A stretch of 64,000 nt of DNA, from assembly GCA_018398805.1 (NCBI GenBank), contig JAGFBZ010002311.1, positions 160,116 to 224,115 on the forward strand, in the 5' to 3' direction. Source of the DNA: Hirundichthys speculiger (taxonomy: Eukaryota; Chordata; Actinopteri; Beloniformes; Exocoetidae). This document shows positions 48,216 to 58,125 of the stretch, piece by piece; positions within the stretch are counted from its first letter, which is position 1, and every line of letters begins with the position of its first letter. The notes below the pieces were generated by a model. The model had not been told where the DNA came from. It saw nothing but the letters and a program-made list of their open reading frames with translations, and searched no databases. The position numbers were made by a program, and so were the translations under genes.

Positions 48216-48875
48216 GCACTTTATCGTCAGGTTTGGCCTTGAGTCCCAGTTGCTTCAACATCCAATGTAAAACCTGAGCCGAATCACTTCGCTGTGGAGA
48301 CTGAAATAGAATAACCAACTGGCTATCCAGCTATACCTCTGTCTATCTATCCAAATGGCAATTCGTCTGTCCATCTATCCAATTGGCTATTCGTCTAATG
48401 TAAAACCTGAGCCGAATCAATCGTGTGAATCACTTCACTGTGGAGACTGAAATAGAATATCCAACTGGCTATCCAGCTATCCGTCTGTCCATCTATCCAA
48501 ATTGCGATCCGTCTGTCCATCTAACCAACTGGCTATCTGTCTGACCATCTATCCAACTGGCTATCCGTCTGTCCATCTAACCAACTTGATTTCTGTCTGT
48601 CCAACTGTCTATTCATCTATCTATCTGTCTGACCAAATGGCGATTCGTCTGACCATCTATCCAACTGGCTGTTCGTCTATCCAACTGGTTAGTGGTCTGT
48701 CCATCTAACCAACTGGCTATCTGTCTGACCATCTATCCAACTGGCTATCCGTCTGTCCATCTATCCAACTGGCTGTCCATCTGTCCAACTGTCTATTCAT
48801 CTATCTATCTATCTAACCAACTGGCTATTCGTCTGTACATCTATCTACCACTCACACATACACAAACACACACCA

Positions 48876-48958
48876 GTCAGGATGGCCGAGCGGTCTAAGG
48901 CGCTGCGTTCAGGTCGCGGTCTCCCCTTGAGGCATGGGTTCGAATCCCACTTCTGACA
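48876..48958 (+). tRNA. tRNA-Leu (CAG), copy D, structurally intact
   Basis: The 83-base sequence folds as a class II tRNA. The acceptor stem GTCAGGA pairs with TTCTGAC (one wobble), the anticodon stem CTGCG with CGCGG (one wobble), and the loop TTCAGGT gives anticodon CAG. There is a long variable arm, T arm GGGTTCGAATCCC and discriminator A. A box GGCCGAGCGG and B box GGTTCGAATCC are intact. It differs little from vertebrate tRNA-Leu(CAG) as I remember it. No run of four T follows for about 390 bases (first at about 49351), so a pol III transcript would run into the spacer and minisatellite, as in a SINE. Confidence 0.85.
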
Positions 48959-49732
48959 GCACTTTATCGTCAGGTTTGGCCTTGAGTCCCAGTTGCTTCA
49001 ACATCCAATGTAAAACCTGAGCCGAATCACTTCGCTGTGGAGACTGAAATAGAATAACCAACTGGCTATCCAGCTATCCCTCTGTCCATCTATCCAACTG
49101 GCTATCCGTCTGTCCATCTAACCAACTTGATTTCTGTCTGTCCAACTGTCTATTCATCTATCTATCTGTCTGACCAAATGGTGATTCGTCTGACCATCTA
49201 TCCAACTGGTTAGTGGTTTGTCCATCTAACCAACTGGCTATCTGTCTGACCATCTATCCAACTGGTTAGTGGTTTGTCCATCTAACCAACTGGCTATCTG
49301 TCTGTCCATCTATCCAACTGGTTAGTGGTCTGTCCATCTATCCAAATGGCTTTTCAACTGTCCATCTATCCAACTGGCTAGTGGTCTGTCCATCTAACCA
49401 ACTGGATTTCTGTCTGTCCAACTGTCTATTCATCTATCTATCTGTCTGACCAAATGGCGATTCCTCTGTCCATCTGGCTTTTCGACTGTCCGTCTATCCA
49501 ACTGGCTATTCGTCTGTCCCTCTATCCAACTGGCTGTTCGTCTATCCATCTATCCAACTGGCTATCCGTCTGTCCATCTATCCAACTGGCTATCCGTCTG
49601 TCCATCTAACCAACTGGATTTCCATCTGTCCATCTGTCCAACTGTCTATTCATCTATCCATCTATCTATCTAACCAACTGGCTATTCGTCTGTACATCTA
49701 TCTACCACTCACACATACACAAACACACACCA

Positions 49733-49806
49733 GTCAGAATGGCCGAGCGGTCTAAGGCGCTGCGTTCAGGTCGCAGTCTCCCCTTGAGGCATGGGTTCGA
49801 ATCCCA
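49733..49806 (+). pseudogene. tRNA-Leu (CAG) copy E, 3' acceptor strand missing
   Basis: GTCAGAATGGCCGAGCGG to GGGTTCGAATCCCA, then straight into the minisatellite (AATGGCGATTCG). The anticodon stem CTGCG/CGCAG pairs perfectly and the A and B boxes are intact, but the 3' acceptor strand is lost. Confidence 0.8.
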
Positions 49807-50130
49807 AATGGCGATTCGTCTGTCCATCTATCCAACTTGCTATCCATCTTTCCAACTGGCCAGTGGTCTGTCCATCTATCCAACTGGCTTTTCGACTGTC
49901 CGTCTATCCAACTGGCGATTCGTCTGTCCCTCTATCCAACTGGCTGTTCGTCTATCCATCTATCCAACTGGCTATCCGTCTGTCCATCTATCCAACTGGC
50001 TATCCGTCTGTCCATCTAACCAACTGGATTTCCATCTGTCCAACTGTCTATTCATCTATCTATCTATCTAACCAACTGGCTATTCGTCTGTACATCTATC
50101 TACCACTCACACATACACAAACACACACCA

Positions 50131-50213
50131 GTCAGAATGGCAGAGCGGTCTAAGGCGCTGCGTTCAGGTTGCAGTCTCACCATGAGGCATGGGTTCAAAT
50201 CCCACTTCTGACA
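50131..50213 (+). pseudogene. tRNA-Leu (CAG) copy F, altered D arm
   Basis: Full length with anticodon CAG, but GGCAGAGCGG replaces GGCCGAGCGG in the D stem / A box, and the T loop is GGTTCAAATCC. The variable arm also differs (TCTCACCATGAGG). Probably a pseudogene. Confidence 0.72.
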
Positions 50214-50827
50214 GCACTTTATTGTTAGGTTTGGCCTTGAGTCCCAGTTGCTTCAACATCCAATGTAAAACGTGAGCCGAATCACTTCGCTGTGGAGACT
50301 GAAATAGAATAACCAACTGGCTATCCGTCTGACCATCTATCCAACTGGCTATCCGTCTGTCCATCTAACCAACTTGATTTCTGTCTGTCCAACTGTCTAT
50401 TCATCTATCTATCTGTCTGACCAAATGGCGATTCGTCTGACCGTCTATCCAACTGGTTAGTGGTCTGTCCATCTATCCAACTGGCTATCCGTCTGTCCAT
50501 CTAACCAACTGGATTTCTGTCTGTCCAACTGTCTATTCATCTATCTATCTGTCTGACCAAATGGCGATTCGTCTGTCCATCTATCCAACTGGCTATCCGT
50601 CTGTCCATCTAACCAACTTGATTTCTGTCTATCCAACTGTCTATTCATCTATCTATCTGTCTGACCAAATGGCGATTCGTCTGTCCATCTATCCAACTGG
50701 CTATCCGTCTGTCCATCTAACCAACTGGATTTCCATCTGTCCAACTGTCTATTCATCTATCTATCTAACCAACTGGCTATTCGTCTGTACATCTATCTAC
50801 CACTCACACATACACAAACACACACCA

Positions 50828-50910
50828 GTCAGGATGGCCGAGCGGTCTAAGGTGCTGCGTTCAGGTCACGGTCTCCCCTTGAGGCATGGGTTCGAATCCC
50901 ACTTCTGACA
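50828..50910 (+). tRNA. tRNA-Leu (CAG) copy G, one anticodon-stem mismatch
   Basis: Intact A and B boxes, acceptor and T arms, and anticodon CAG. The anticodon stem CTGCG/CACGG has one C-A mismatch, and AAGGTG replaces AAGGCG. It may be a functional or nearly functional copy. Confidence 0.7.
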
Positions 50911-51501
50911 GCACTTTATCGTCAGGTTTGGCCTTGAGTCCCAGTTGCTTCAACATCCAATGTAAAACCTGAGCCGAATCAATCGTGTGAATCACTTCAC
51001 TGTGGAGACTGAAATATAATATCCAACTGGCTATCCAGCTATCCGTCTGTTTATCTATCCAACTGGCTGTTCGTCTATCCAACTGGTTAGTGGTATGTCC
51101 ATCTATCCAAATGGCTTTTCGACTGTCCATCTATCCAACTGGCTGTCCGTCTGTCCATCTATCAAACTGGCTATTCGTCTGACCATTTATCCAACTTGCT
51201 ATCCATCTATCCAACTGGCTAGTGGTCTGTCCATCTAACCAACTGGATTTCTGTCTGTCCAACTGTCTATTCATCTATCTATCTGTCTGACCAAATGGCG
51301 ATTCCTCTGTCCATCTGGCTTTTCGACTGTTCGTCTGTCCCTCTATCCAACTGGCTGTTCGTCTATCCATCTATCCAACTGGCTATCCGTCTGTCCATCT
51401 ATCCAACTGTCTATTCATCTATCTATCTATCTATCTATCTAACCAACTGGCTATTCGTCTGTACATCTATTTACCACTCACACATACACAAACACACACC
51501 A

Positions 51502-51584
51502 GTCAGAATGGCAGAGCGGTCTAAGGCGCTGCGTCCAGGTCGCAGTCTCACCTTGAGGCATGGGTTAGAATCCCACTTCTTACA
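51502..51584 (+). pseudogene. tRNA-Leu (CAG) copy H, broken B box
   Basis: Full length with CAG in loop TCCAGGT, but the B box reads GGTTAGAATCC, the A box GGCAGAGCGG and the acceptor 3' strand TTCTTACA. Probable pseudogene. Confidence 0.75.
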
Positions 51585-52064
51585 GCACTTTATCGTTAGG
51601 TTTGGCCTTGAGTCCCAGTTGCTTCAACATCCAATGTAAAACGTGAGCCGAATCACTTCGCTGTGGAGACTTAAATAGAATAACCAACTGGCTATCCGTC
51701 TGTCCATCTATCCAAATTGCGATCCGTCTGACCATCTATCCAACTGGCTGTTCATCTATCCAACTGGCTATCCGTCTGTCCATCTAACCAACTTGATTTC
51801 TGTCTGTCCAACTGTCTATTCATCTATCTATCTGTCTGACCAAATGGCGATTCGTCTGACCGTCTATCCAACTGGTTAGTGGTCTGTCCATATATCCAAC
51901 TGGCTATCCGTCTGTCCATCTAACCAACTTGATTTCTGTCTGTCCAACTGTCTATTCATCTATCTATCTGTCTGACCAAATGGCGATTCGTCTGTCCATC
52001 TATCCAACTGGCTATCCGTCTGTCCATCTAACCAACTTGATTTCTGTCTATCCAACTGTCTATT

Positions 52065-52331
52065 CGCCCTGCTGCTCGGTCTCATCTCTCTCCTCCTCAT
52101 CCTCGTCCGCTTCTTCTCTGACAACCACCTGTTCACTCGACGGCCCGCGGCCCCTGCCCCCGAGCTTGTGGTTGAAAACATTTCCGTGATTTTGGCACAT
52201 TTTGCTGCATCCACTTTTAATTTTTTTTGTCTCCGTTCTCCGTTCTCTCGCTTTTCTGCTCCTCCCTTTCGCTTTTGTGCTTTTTTCTCCATTTCCATAC
52301 TCATCCATGAGCCACCACACTCTCCGGTCAG
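52065..52331 (-). repeat. hAT internal segment Y1 (direct repeat of 52713-53001)
   Basis: Copy of the segment that holds the hAT first exon. It begins CGCCCTGCTGCTCGGTCTC and ends CTCTCCGGTCAG, after which the left end of a second element copy (X2) starts directly. Its minus-strand frame reads MSMEMEKKAQKRKGGAEK but is altered by small indels relative to Y2. Confidence 0.9.
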
Positions 52332-52644
52332 CAGGGCTGGACTGGGACCAAAAAATGGCCCGGGCATTTTTGATCCCTGGCGGCCCACCATACGCCGGGG
52401 ATCAAAAATGCCGGTTATTTATACGATATGCGGAAGCACATGCTGCATGTTGTATACTATGTGCACATAGTGAAGTTTCAAAAATTAAAATAAAGTGGTG
52501 TTAGTGTCACTAGAGTTACTCGTGTCTACCAATTATTTATCATGCATTTCAGCAAAGCAATGTTACACTAATATTTTAACACACTTAACACTGTAAATTG
52601 GACACCAAATCTACTCAAAGCATTATTTGACAAAAAAGACTAAA

Positions 52645-52675
<31 letters not shown>
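52332..52675 (+). repeat. hAT left-end segment X2 (direct repeat of 40144-40480)
   Basis: Second copy of the element's left end, starting CAGGGCTGGACTGGGACC and ending in a longer CA repeat. It is followed by GGTGATCACCTCCAAATAGC, text that is missing beside X1, where the tRNA array begins instead. Confidence 0.92.
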
Positions 52676-52679
<4 letters not shown>

Positions 52680-52704
52680 ATCACCTCCAAATAGCTATTC
52701 TGAC

Positions 52705-52974
52705 CTCAATCTCGCCCTGCTGCTGGGTCTCATCTCTCTCCTCCTCCTCATCCTCCTCCTCCTCCTTCTCCCTCTCCTCGTCCGCTTCTTCTCCGACAAC
52801 CACCTGTTCACTCAACGGCCCCGCGGCCCCCGCCCCCGAGCTTGTGGTTGAAAACATTTCCGTGATTTTGGCACATTTTGCTGCATCCACTTTTAATTTT
52901 TTTTGTCTCCGTTCTCTGAGCTTTTCTGCTCCTCCCTTTCGCTTTTGTGCTTTTTTCTCCATTTCCATACTCAT
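52705..52974 (-). pseudogene. hAT (ZMYM1-like) transposase first exon
   Basis: On the minus strand, ATG at 52974 starts MSMEMEKKAQKRKGGAEK, then RRQKKLKVDAAKCAKITEMF, followed by a Gly/Ala linker and a strongly acidic run. The frame reaches a plausible donor ATTGAG/GTCAGA after 90 codons. A short basic start with KGGAEKLR and DAAKC is what I recall of fish hAT transposases related to ZMYM1. The zinc-finger and catalytic exons that should follow are absent; the neighbouring sequence is the CA repeat and X2. Confidence 0.6.
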
Positions 52975-53009
52975 CCACGAGCCACCACACTCTCCGGTCA
53001 GGCCAAACG

Positions 53010-53433
53010 GCAAAATTTGGTCAGGAGGGATGGGAGGGGCGGGCCAACGAGAGCTGAGAAATTTCATTGGACTAGCCCAATGTCCGTCAAGAAAATCAAC
53101 CAATGGGCCACTTCGTGTCTTAGCAAGGCCCCGTCCCGCCTCCACCCCCTCCCTTCAGCAGAAAATAACGTTCATACTGCGTTCACATCAGCGCAGCACT
53201 GTAGCGCTTGTCTGATTAGCTGTCAGTGTCTCTTTCTTGAGTTTGTTGAGTGTGTGTCGTCGTCACCCCCCCCCCTCTCGGAGATTTTTATGAGCCGACT
53301 ACCTGTCCGTTACCGTCGCGGTCAATAAAAACTATATACTTTTTTTTTTTTAATGACAGACCTCGGCCAGCCCACAGATGTGCGTCGGCCCACCGGGCAT
53401 TGCCCGGTACACCCGATGGCCAGTCCATGCCTG
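53010..53433. other. Right terminal region of the hAT element
   Basis: Includes a C-run at 53265-53274, a T-run at 53340-53352 and the terminal text CACCGGGCATTGCCCGG (palindromic) before GGCCAGTCCATGCCTG. CCAATCAGAC-like CCAAT motifs (ACCAATGGGCC at about 53099) could serve the minus-strand first exon. A plausible promoter and end region. Confidence 0.5.
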
Positions 53434-53441
53434 GACACGAG
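53434..53441 (+). other. Right target-site duplication GACACGAG of the giant hAT
   Basis: Identical to 40136-40143. Confidence 0.85.
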
Positions 53442-53530
53442 GCCAGCGGCCTGAGCAAGACTCACTCTCCCAGGTCATCTCCTCCAGCTCTTCCAGGGGA
53501 ATACAAGCCCCAAGCCAGCAGAGAGACATG

Positions 53531-54303
53531 GGGCCCGATCTTCCGCCAGATCTCCTAAAGCCGCTATTTAGGGATAGCGGGTAGCGGGAGGGGCGTTCCC
53601 CCACAAAGAACGCAATCTTCCACCTTGCTAAACCCGCTATTTCACCTGCGCTACCCGCTACATTATACATAGGAGTGGTTAGGGCGTTCCACCTGTTAAA
53701 CCAATCAGTGCGTCAGTAGTCATTGACTTTAAGAGCAGGTTGCGCTACCTGCAACCCGCTACCCGCAACCCGCTATCTGCAAACTGCTATGGAGCGTCTG
53801 GGACTTCCTCCTCTTGCTTCCTCCTCCTCCTCTGCACTGATATATACATAAAAATATTTTTACACAGACAATTCCTATCAGCTACCTGAAAGTCCCAGAT
53901 AGTCAGTGCGCTCCCAGTAAACACGCTCTGGTTGTCTATGGTTTAACTGGTGAGCAAGCCGTTTAAGATGATCTCTGCTATTTCCTCAGGGGTTCAACTG
54001 AGGCTAAATCACTCTTTTTATACAAGAGTTAATTCGAGAGGTAGAGCCGTTTGTGCACGTCCACATGTGACCAGGTGGACACACATTGATGCCATTTGGA
54101 CGCGCTCTTGTACGTGCCAACATGCAGGTTGCGGATAGCGGGTGGTCGGACCACCTGCTACCTGCTACCCGGGATCGCAAGATACAGTGTTTGTGAAAAG
54201 GGCAAAAGACACGCCCATTGACACACCTACAATGTGAGTAAGGGAGTCGGCATAACGAGTAGCGGCTTTAGCGAGTGGAAGATTGCATTAGTGGTTAGCG
54301 ATT
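53531..54303. mobile_element. Harbinger-like MITE, second copy, right end missing
   Basis: Starts GGGCCCGATCTTCCGCC, then AGATCTCCTAAAGCCGC and TAGGGATAGCGGGTAGCGGG, the inverse of the right end of the element at 33060-33656. It continues with CTACCCGCTAC motifs to GAAGATTGCATTAGTGG TTAGCG, which matches the other copy up to about 60 bases short of its end. No target duplication can be assigned because one end is gone. It lies about 90 bases from the right end of the giant hAT insertion. Confidence 0.72.
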
Positions 54304-54309
54304 TAGCTG

Positions 54310-55335
54310 TGACTTGTCGTCCTGCGGGGCACAGCCACGTGGAGCCACGGGTCATTTCAGGGCTTTTCCAAGAGGCCCGGACACTTCAGAGGTCATCTAG
54401 AGCAACTTAGAAAGAGTAAATAAAGAGACACGGCAGTAATGTCTGCAGATGTTTTTTTTTTTTTTTTTTGAAAGTGCTACTGTGACTGGTTTTCAGGTTT
54501 TCAGTGTGAGTTTTGAAGAGGCAGCTGCTCTTTTCTCTCAGTGGAGCAGCGTTCTTTCTAGTCTTTTAACAGAACGTAGTTCCGGACCATTCCAGCCTAT
54601 TTTCAACCCTGGGAATAACCTCAATAGAGCGACGCATAAATAAATGCTCCAAAACCTGAACGAACTGCAGGAACATTGGGAGGAATTTCTCCACATTGAC
54701 ATGAGAAGCTGTTGAAGAAAATGACCCAGATGGTTTTTATTTGCTCTCGGTTGTTCTTGAAGCTATGAATAATAGGAAATAGTTTGTTTTTGACTTATTG
54801 CTTTTGCTTTTTCTTGCTTAGTTTTTGTTAAGTTAAAATAAATAAATAGATAAATAAAATCACAATAGAAGAAGTCGTGTTGTTTTTCATTTGGAGCTCA
54901 TTTTAACATAATTAAGACCTGGTAAGAACCAGATAATTACCTATTATGTCCCAATATTTGAAACTTTAGAATATAAAAAGTGTATTTTTCTGAACCAAAA
55001 AAAAAGAGAGAAGAAGCTTGTTTCTATATTTTGTTCATATTTTGGCAGAAGAATTATGTCAAGATTGAAGGCAGAAAAAGAGTCAGACATCAAGAACTTT
55101 GTGAAAAGAAGAAGAGTCTGAGTGAGAAGTTGTCAGAGCAATAAAAAAGAAGGAAGGCTCTAGGGTATATAAAGAGTAAATAATGAATAATAAACTGACA
55201 TATGGTTGTCACCCAAGGAGACCATATTGTATTTGGAAACAGAAAAGTAAAAAATAAAAAGAAACGGGGTATTTCAGGTTGTGTGATTTAGAGAAAAGAC
55301 ATTGTTTCCTATCAGAGTACTGTGTGCCTGTTTCT
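54310..55335. other. No recognised gene; poly-T tract
   Basis: A T-run of about 18 bases lies at 54452-54470. The remainder is AT-rich non-coding sequence. Confidence 0.45.
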
Positions 55336-55338
55336 ACT

Positions 55339-55341
<3 letters not shown>

Positions 55342-55378
<37 letters not shown>
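55342..55378. repeat. Homopolymer of 37 cytosines
   Basis: Uninterrupted C-run flanked by CTCTG and GGACC. The Pro-rich frames across it are artefacts of the run. Confidence 0.95.
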
Positions 55379-55380
<2 letters not shown>

Positions 55381-55828
55381 ACCACCCTGTCAGCAATGAC
55401 CTTTACCAAATCAAAGGCGATGCAAATATCCAGCTTCATTTGGGGCTATTACAGCTCCACACGCAGCATCTCATAGATGTGAATGAGCTCCGCGCAGATA
55501 CCCACTGAGAATAGCTGTCAGTCCTCGCGGCCGGCTTTGATTAGCAATTTGAAGGGCCTCGGCCCTCGACTGTCTTCAACAGATACGAATCAGCCGTGAT
55601 GCTGCCGCGTCCATTACTGGAGAGAATTGTAATGAATCTCATTTCCCTGCAGCGTTGGTCTGCCTGCACTCATACACCTTTCACACGCGTCCTGTCTCCT
55701 TCAAACATTAAAAAAACAAACATGATAACTGTATTTGAATAGTTGTCCGCGTGAAATTTTGAGACTTCCAGACAATTTTTGAGAAGTTAAAGTGGAAAAA
55801 AGATCTGACTTTACTTCTCCTTTACTTT

Positions 55829-55958
55829 ATCCATCCATCCATTTTCTATACCTGTTTCATCCTTGAAGGGTCACGGGGATCTGCTGGAGCCTATCCCAGC
55901 TGTCTACGGGCGAAAGGCAGGGGTACACCCTGGACAGGTCGCCAGTCCATCGCAGTCC
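55829..55958 (-). repeat. SINE 3' fragment (minus orientation)
   Basis: Plus-strand text TATCCATCCATCCATTTTC, then GGGTCACGGGGATCTGC, CCCAGCTGTCTACGGGCG and CACCCTGGACAGGTCGCC, ending CAGTCCATCGCAG. It matches the 3' part of the full SINE at 20806-21175, with the head missing. Confidence 0.8.
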
Positions 55959-56389
55959 TTTACTTTATGATTTTAAAAAGTGTCATTAACAATGATGTAT
56001 TTAAATTAAATTGGAAGTTCTTCTTCACGACATCAAAACAAAGTTTTTCTGTTTACAATGCACATTGGCTAATTGGTTTGATGCGTGAAGATACGTGTTG
56101 AATTTTCCAGTCTGACTTTATTTATCTATTCTGGGTCTCATTCCCGTTTGTTCCACCTCCACATCTGTGTAAGTGTGTTTCAGGGTGCCAACTGGCATAC
56201 TGGTCCTCTGACCACCTCAGTGTTGCTACCCACATCTGTTTATATAGTCATCTCTGTATTTCATGTACTAACAATGAACCAGTCAGAATATGTAATATAT
56301 ATCCATGTCGCCCTATTGGGTGTGATTGTGTATGTGTATGTGTTTTAGTATGGAGGGTGGGAGGGAAGGGGTTTTTATTGTGATAATTT

Positions 56390-56470
56390 GTTTTTAATTC
56401 TGTAAAGCACTTTGTGTTGCATGTTTTTGCATGAAAAGCGCTATACAAATAAAGATTGATTGATTGAGAT
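56390..56470 (+). repeat. LINE-type 3' end with (ATTG)n tail
   Basis: TTCTGTAAAGCACTTTGTG, GAAAAGCGCTATACAAAT and AAAGATTGATTGATTG form the usual 3' end of L2/CR1-like retrotransposons and their SINEs: a conserved AAAGCGCTATA stretch followed by a short tandem tail. The related region may extend left to about 56080, but no polymerase sequence is recognisable. Confidence 0.62.
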
Positions 56471-56479
56471 TGAATATAC

Positions 56480-58115
56480 GGGCTGGAATTCTTAGGGCAA
56501 AAGCTAATAGATAATAATAGTCCGTACCTGTTTCACATGTCTTCAGAAAACCTTAAATACTAAAACCCCCAGAAGCTTTACAAGGGGTTTGTCCAGTACT
56601 TGTTTTGGATGCCATCTTGGTCGTGTCATCCTGAAATGAGGATGGACTGGTAAGGTAAGGTAACATTAGCATCATAGGTTAGCAGGACCTGAAACAGCTT
56701 ACATGTGGTAACTAAAGTAAAATCTTTCAAGTGACCTCCACGCTTGGCCCATTTACCCATTTTTCGAGGCTGGGCAGAATCATGTCCTGGGTGACATCAC
56801 AGTAGGTTTGTCCTGTTTTTTTTTTTTACACTCTACTGTTTGTGTCCCATGAGGACAACCAGGTACAAACTTTAATGTTTTTTCTTGCAGCTTATTTGGT
56901 GTTTTATGTTGCATCAGCTGAATTAATCACCATAGTAATCATAGACATTAGGGACCAGGCCCGACTGTGGACCATAAACCAGATGAAAGGAACCGTCTTC
57001 AGACTGCAGGATGCCACGGGGGGGAGGGAGGGAATATATCGGACTACTGTGAATGCACAGCTGGAGAGTGAATGAAGACGGGATCTCCTGTACGTCTTTA
57101 TACCCTAATGTCTCTCTGTGAAAGTGGGGTTTGTTTATCTAAACTGAGAGTGCGATTTCATTTCCTGGGAGCTGAATAAGCTATTTAAGTTGGCATACTT
57201 GCTGTTTCCCACTTTACGTGACTTTTTCTTTTAGGAGTGTGCACAATGTTTTTGTTGTTCTCCACATCTTACCTTAAACTGCTCTGATGTTGATCGTTTT
57301 AATCTCATTATGTTAGAGCTTCTGTTGTGTCCCTGTCCTCCAACAAGTAGTGCAGTATTTAACACAATACTGCATCCAGAACAAGCAGGTTCTGGACTTT
57401 CTTCATTCCCCTCAAACCTTGACAACATTAACATCTAAAGCTAGTTTGGTAAATCACAGTATGTGGTCCTCTTGGTGGGCGCTGGGGGCTCAGCAGGCTC
57501 AGTTTGAAGTACTTCTTACCAAAGACATCACACTAAGAGACATAGGTCTCATTAGATCAATATTTGAGCTGTTTTTCCCGGTGAAACTAATCTATTAGAA
57601 CATGGATATTCATGGACCACGAGATAAACATCCCAGCCTCCCCACATGGATCAAGAGAAATTTAATTTCAGCTGTCAGGGGGTTTGAACAGGCTGACATG
57701 AAATCCATTCATGAAGTCAAACCATCGATTTCTACTCAGCCAGAGACTTTTCTGACCCATGGCTGTAAAAGATCAAGGTGTCAATGTTTCCTACTGAATG
57801 AGCCAATCACAGAGATGCTTTTCGTAAATGTTTAAATTGCGCAGGCAGCACACATTTTACAGTACGGGCTAGCCTGCTGGTGCTAACAGTTTTCAGTTGG
57901 ATGCAATAACGCAGCCGTTTGACCTGAAAGAGGCTCAGTGAGTGCAGAGATGCTGTCGTGCGAGGGAAGATGGAGGAACCAAGAGCAGGAGAATGGAGAG
58001 CAAATGTTCTTTATTGGCCAAGAATCACACCAGAACTAACCCCAAGGGAACCAGGCAGCAAGAAATTTACGAAGGCATGAAAAACAGACTAACAGACTAA
58101 CGGGGAAAGACGAGA
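56480..58115. other. No recognised gene
   Basis: Non-coding. Text from about 57960 to 58117, and again after 58790, seems to be one repeat (AACAGACTAACGGGG and then CACAGAGGCTGACGAG) split by the hAT insertion at 58126; the family is not identified. Confidence 0.4.
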
Positions 58116-58125
58116 CTATCTAGAC

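Larger units (their letters stand above)
48216..52064 (+). repeat. 28-bp minisatellite array punctuated by tRNA-Leu copies
   Basis: The basic unit is 28 bases (CCAACTGGCTATCC plus GTCTGTCCATCTAT), in long imperfect runs. Each larger unit has the order tRNA, a ~110-bp conserved spacer (CACTTTATCGTCAGG to GTGGAGACTGAAATAG), minisatellite, and TACCACTCACACATACACAA with CA repeats. Distances between successive tRNA starts are 857, 398, 697 and 674 bases. Because 28 is not a multiple of three and no frame has a stop, long open frames with Ser/Tyr/Pro/Leu-rich repeats cover the array; these are not genes. Confidence 0.95.
40144..53433 (-). mobile_element. Giant 13.3-kb hAT-like insertion with nested contents
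   Basis: The left end is CAGGGCTGGACTGG and the inverted right end CAGGCATGGACTGG, matching in 12 of 14 positions. Both abut a perfect 8-bp direct repeat, GACACGAG, the duplication size expected of hAT. On the minus strand, near the right end, is what looks like the first exon of a hAT transposase (52705-52974); no catalytic core follows. In order the contents are: left end segment X1 (40144-40480), tRNA-Leu array interrupted by a 7.19-kb transposon, segment Y1 (52065-52331), a second copy of the left end X2 (52332-52675), segment Y2 (52713-53001), right end. The X/Y duplication suggests a tandem duplication or recombination of two copies. Mobilisation would need an enzyme from elsewhere. Confidence 0.78.

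Noticed and set aside
49739..50153. Long plus-strand open frames over 100 codons in the minisatellite
   Set aside because: They arise because the 28-bp repeat has no stop in any frame; no domain, splice site or codon bias supports a protein.
48216..52064. CRISPR array
   Set aside because: A eukaryotic minisatellite with contiguous 28-bp units and no unique spacers of constant size.
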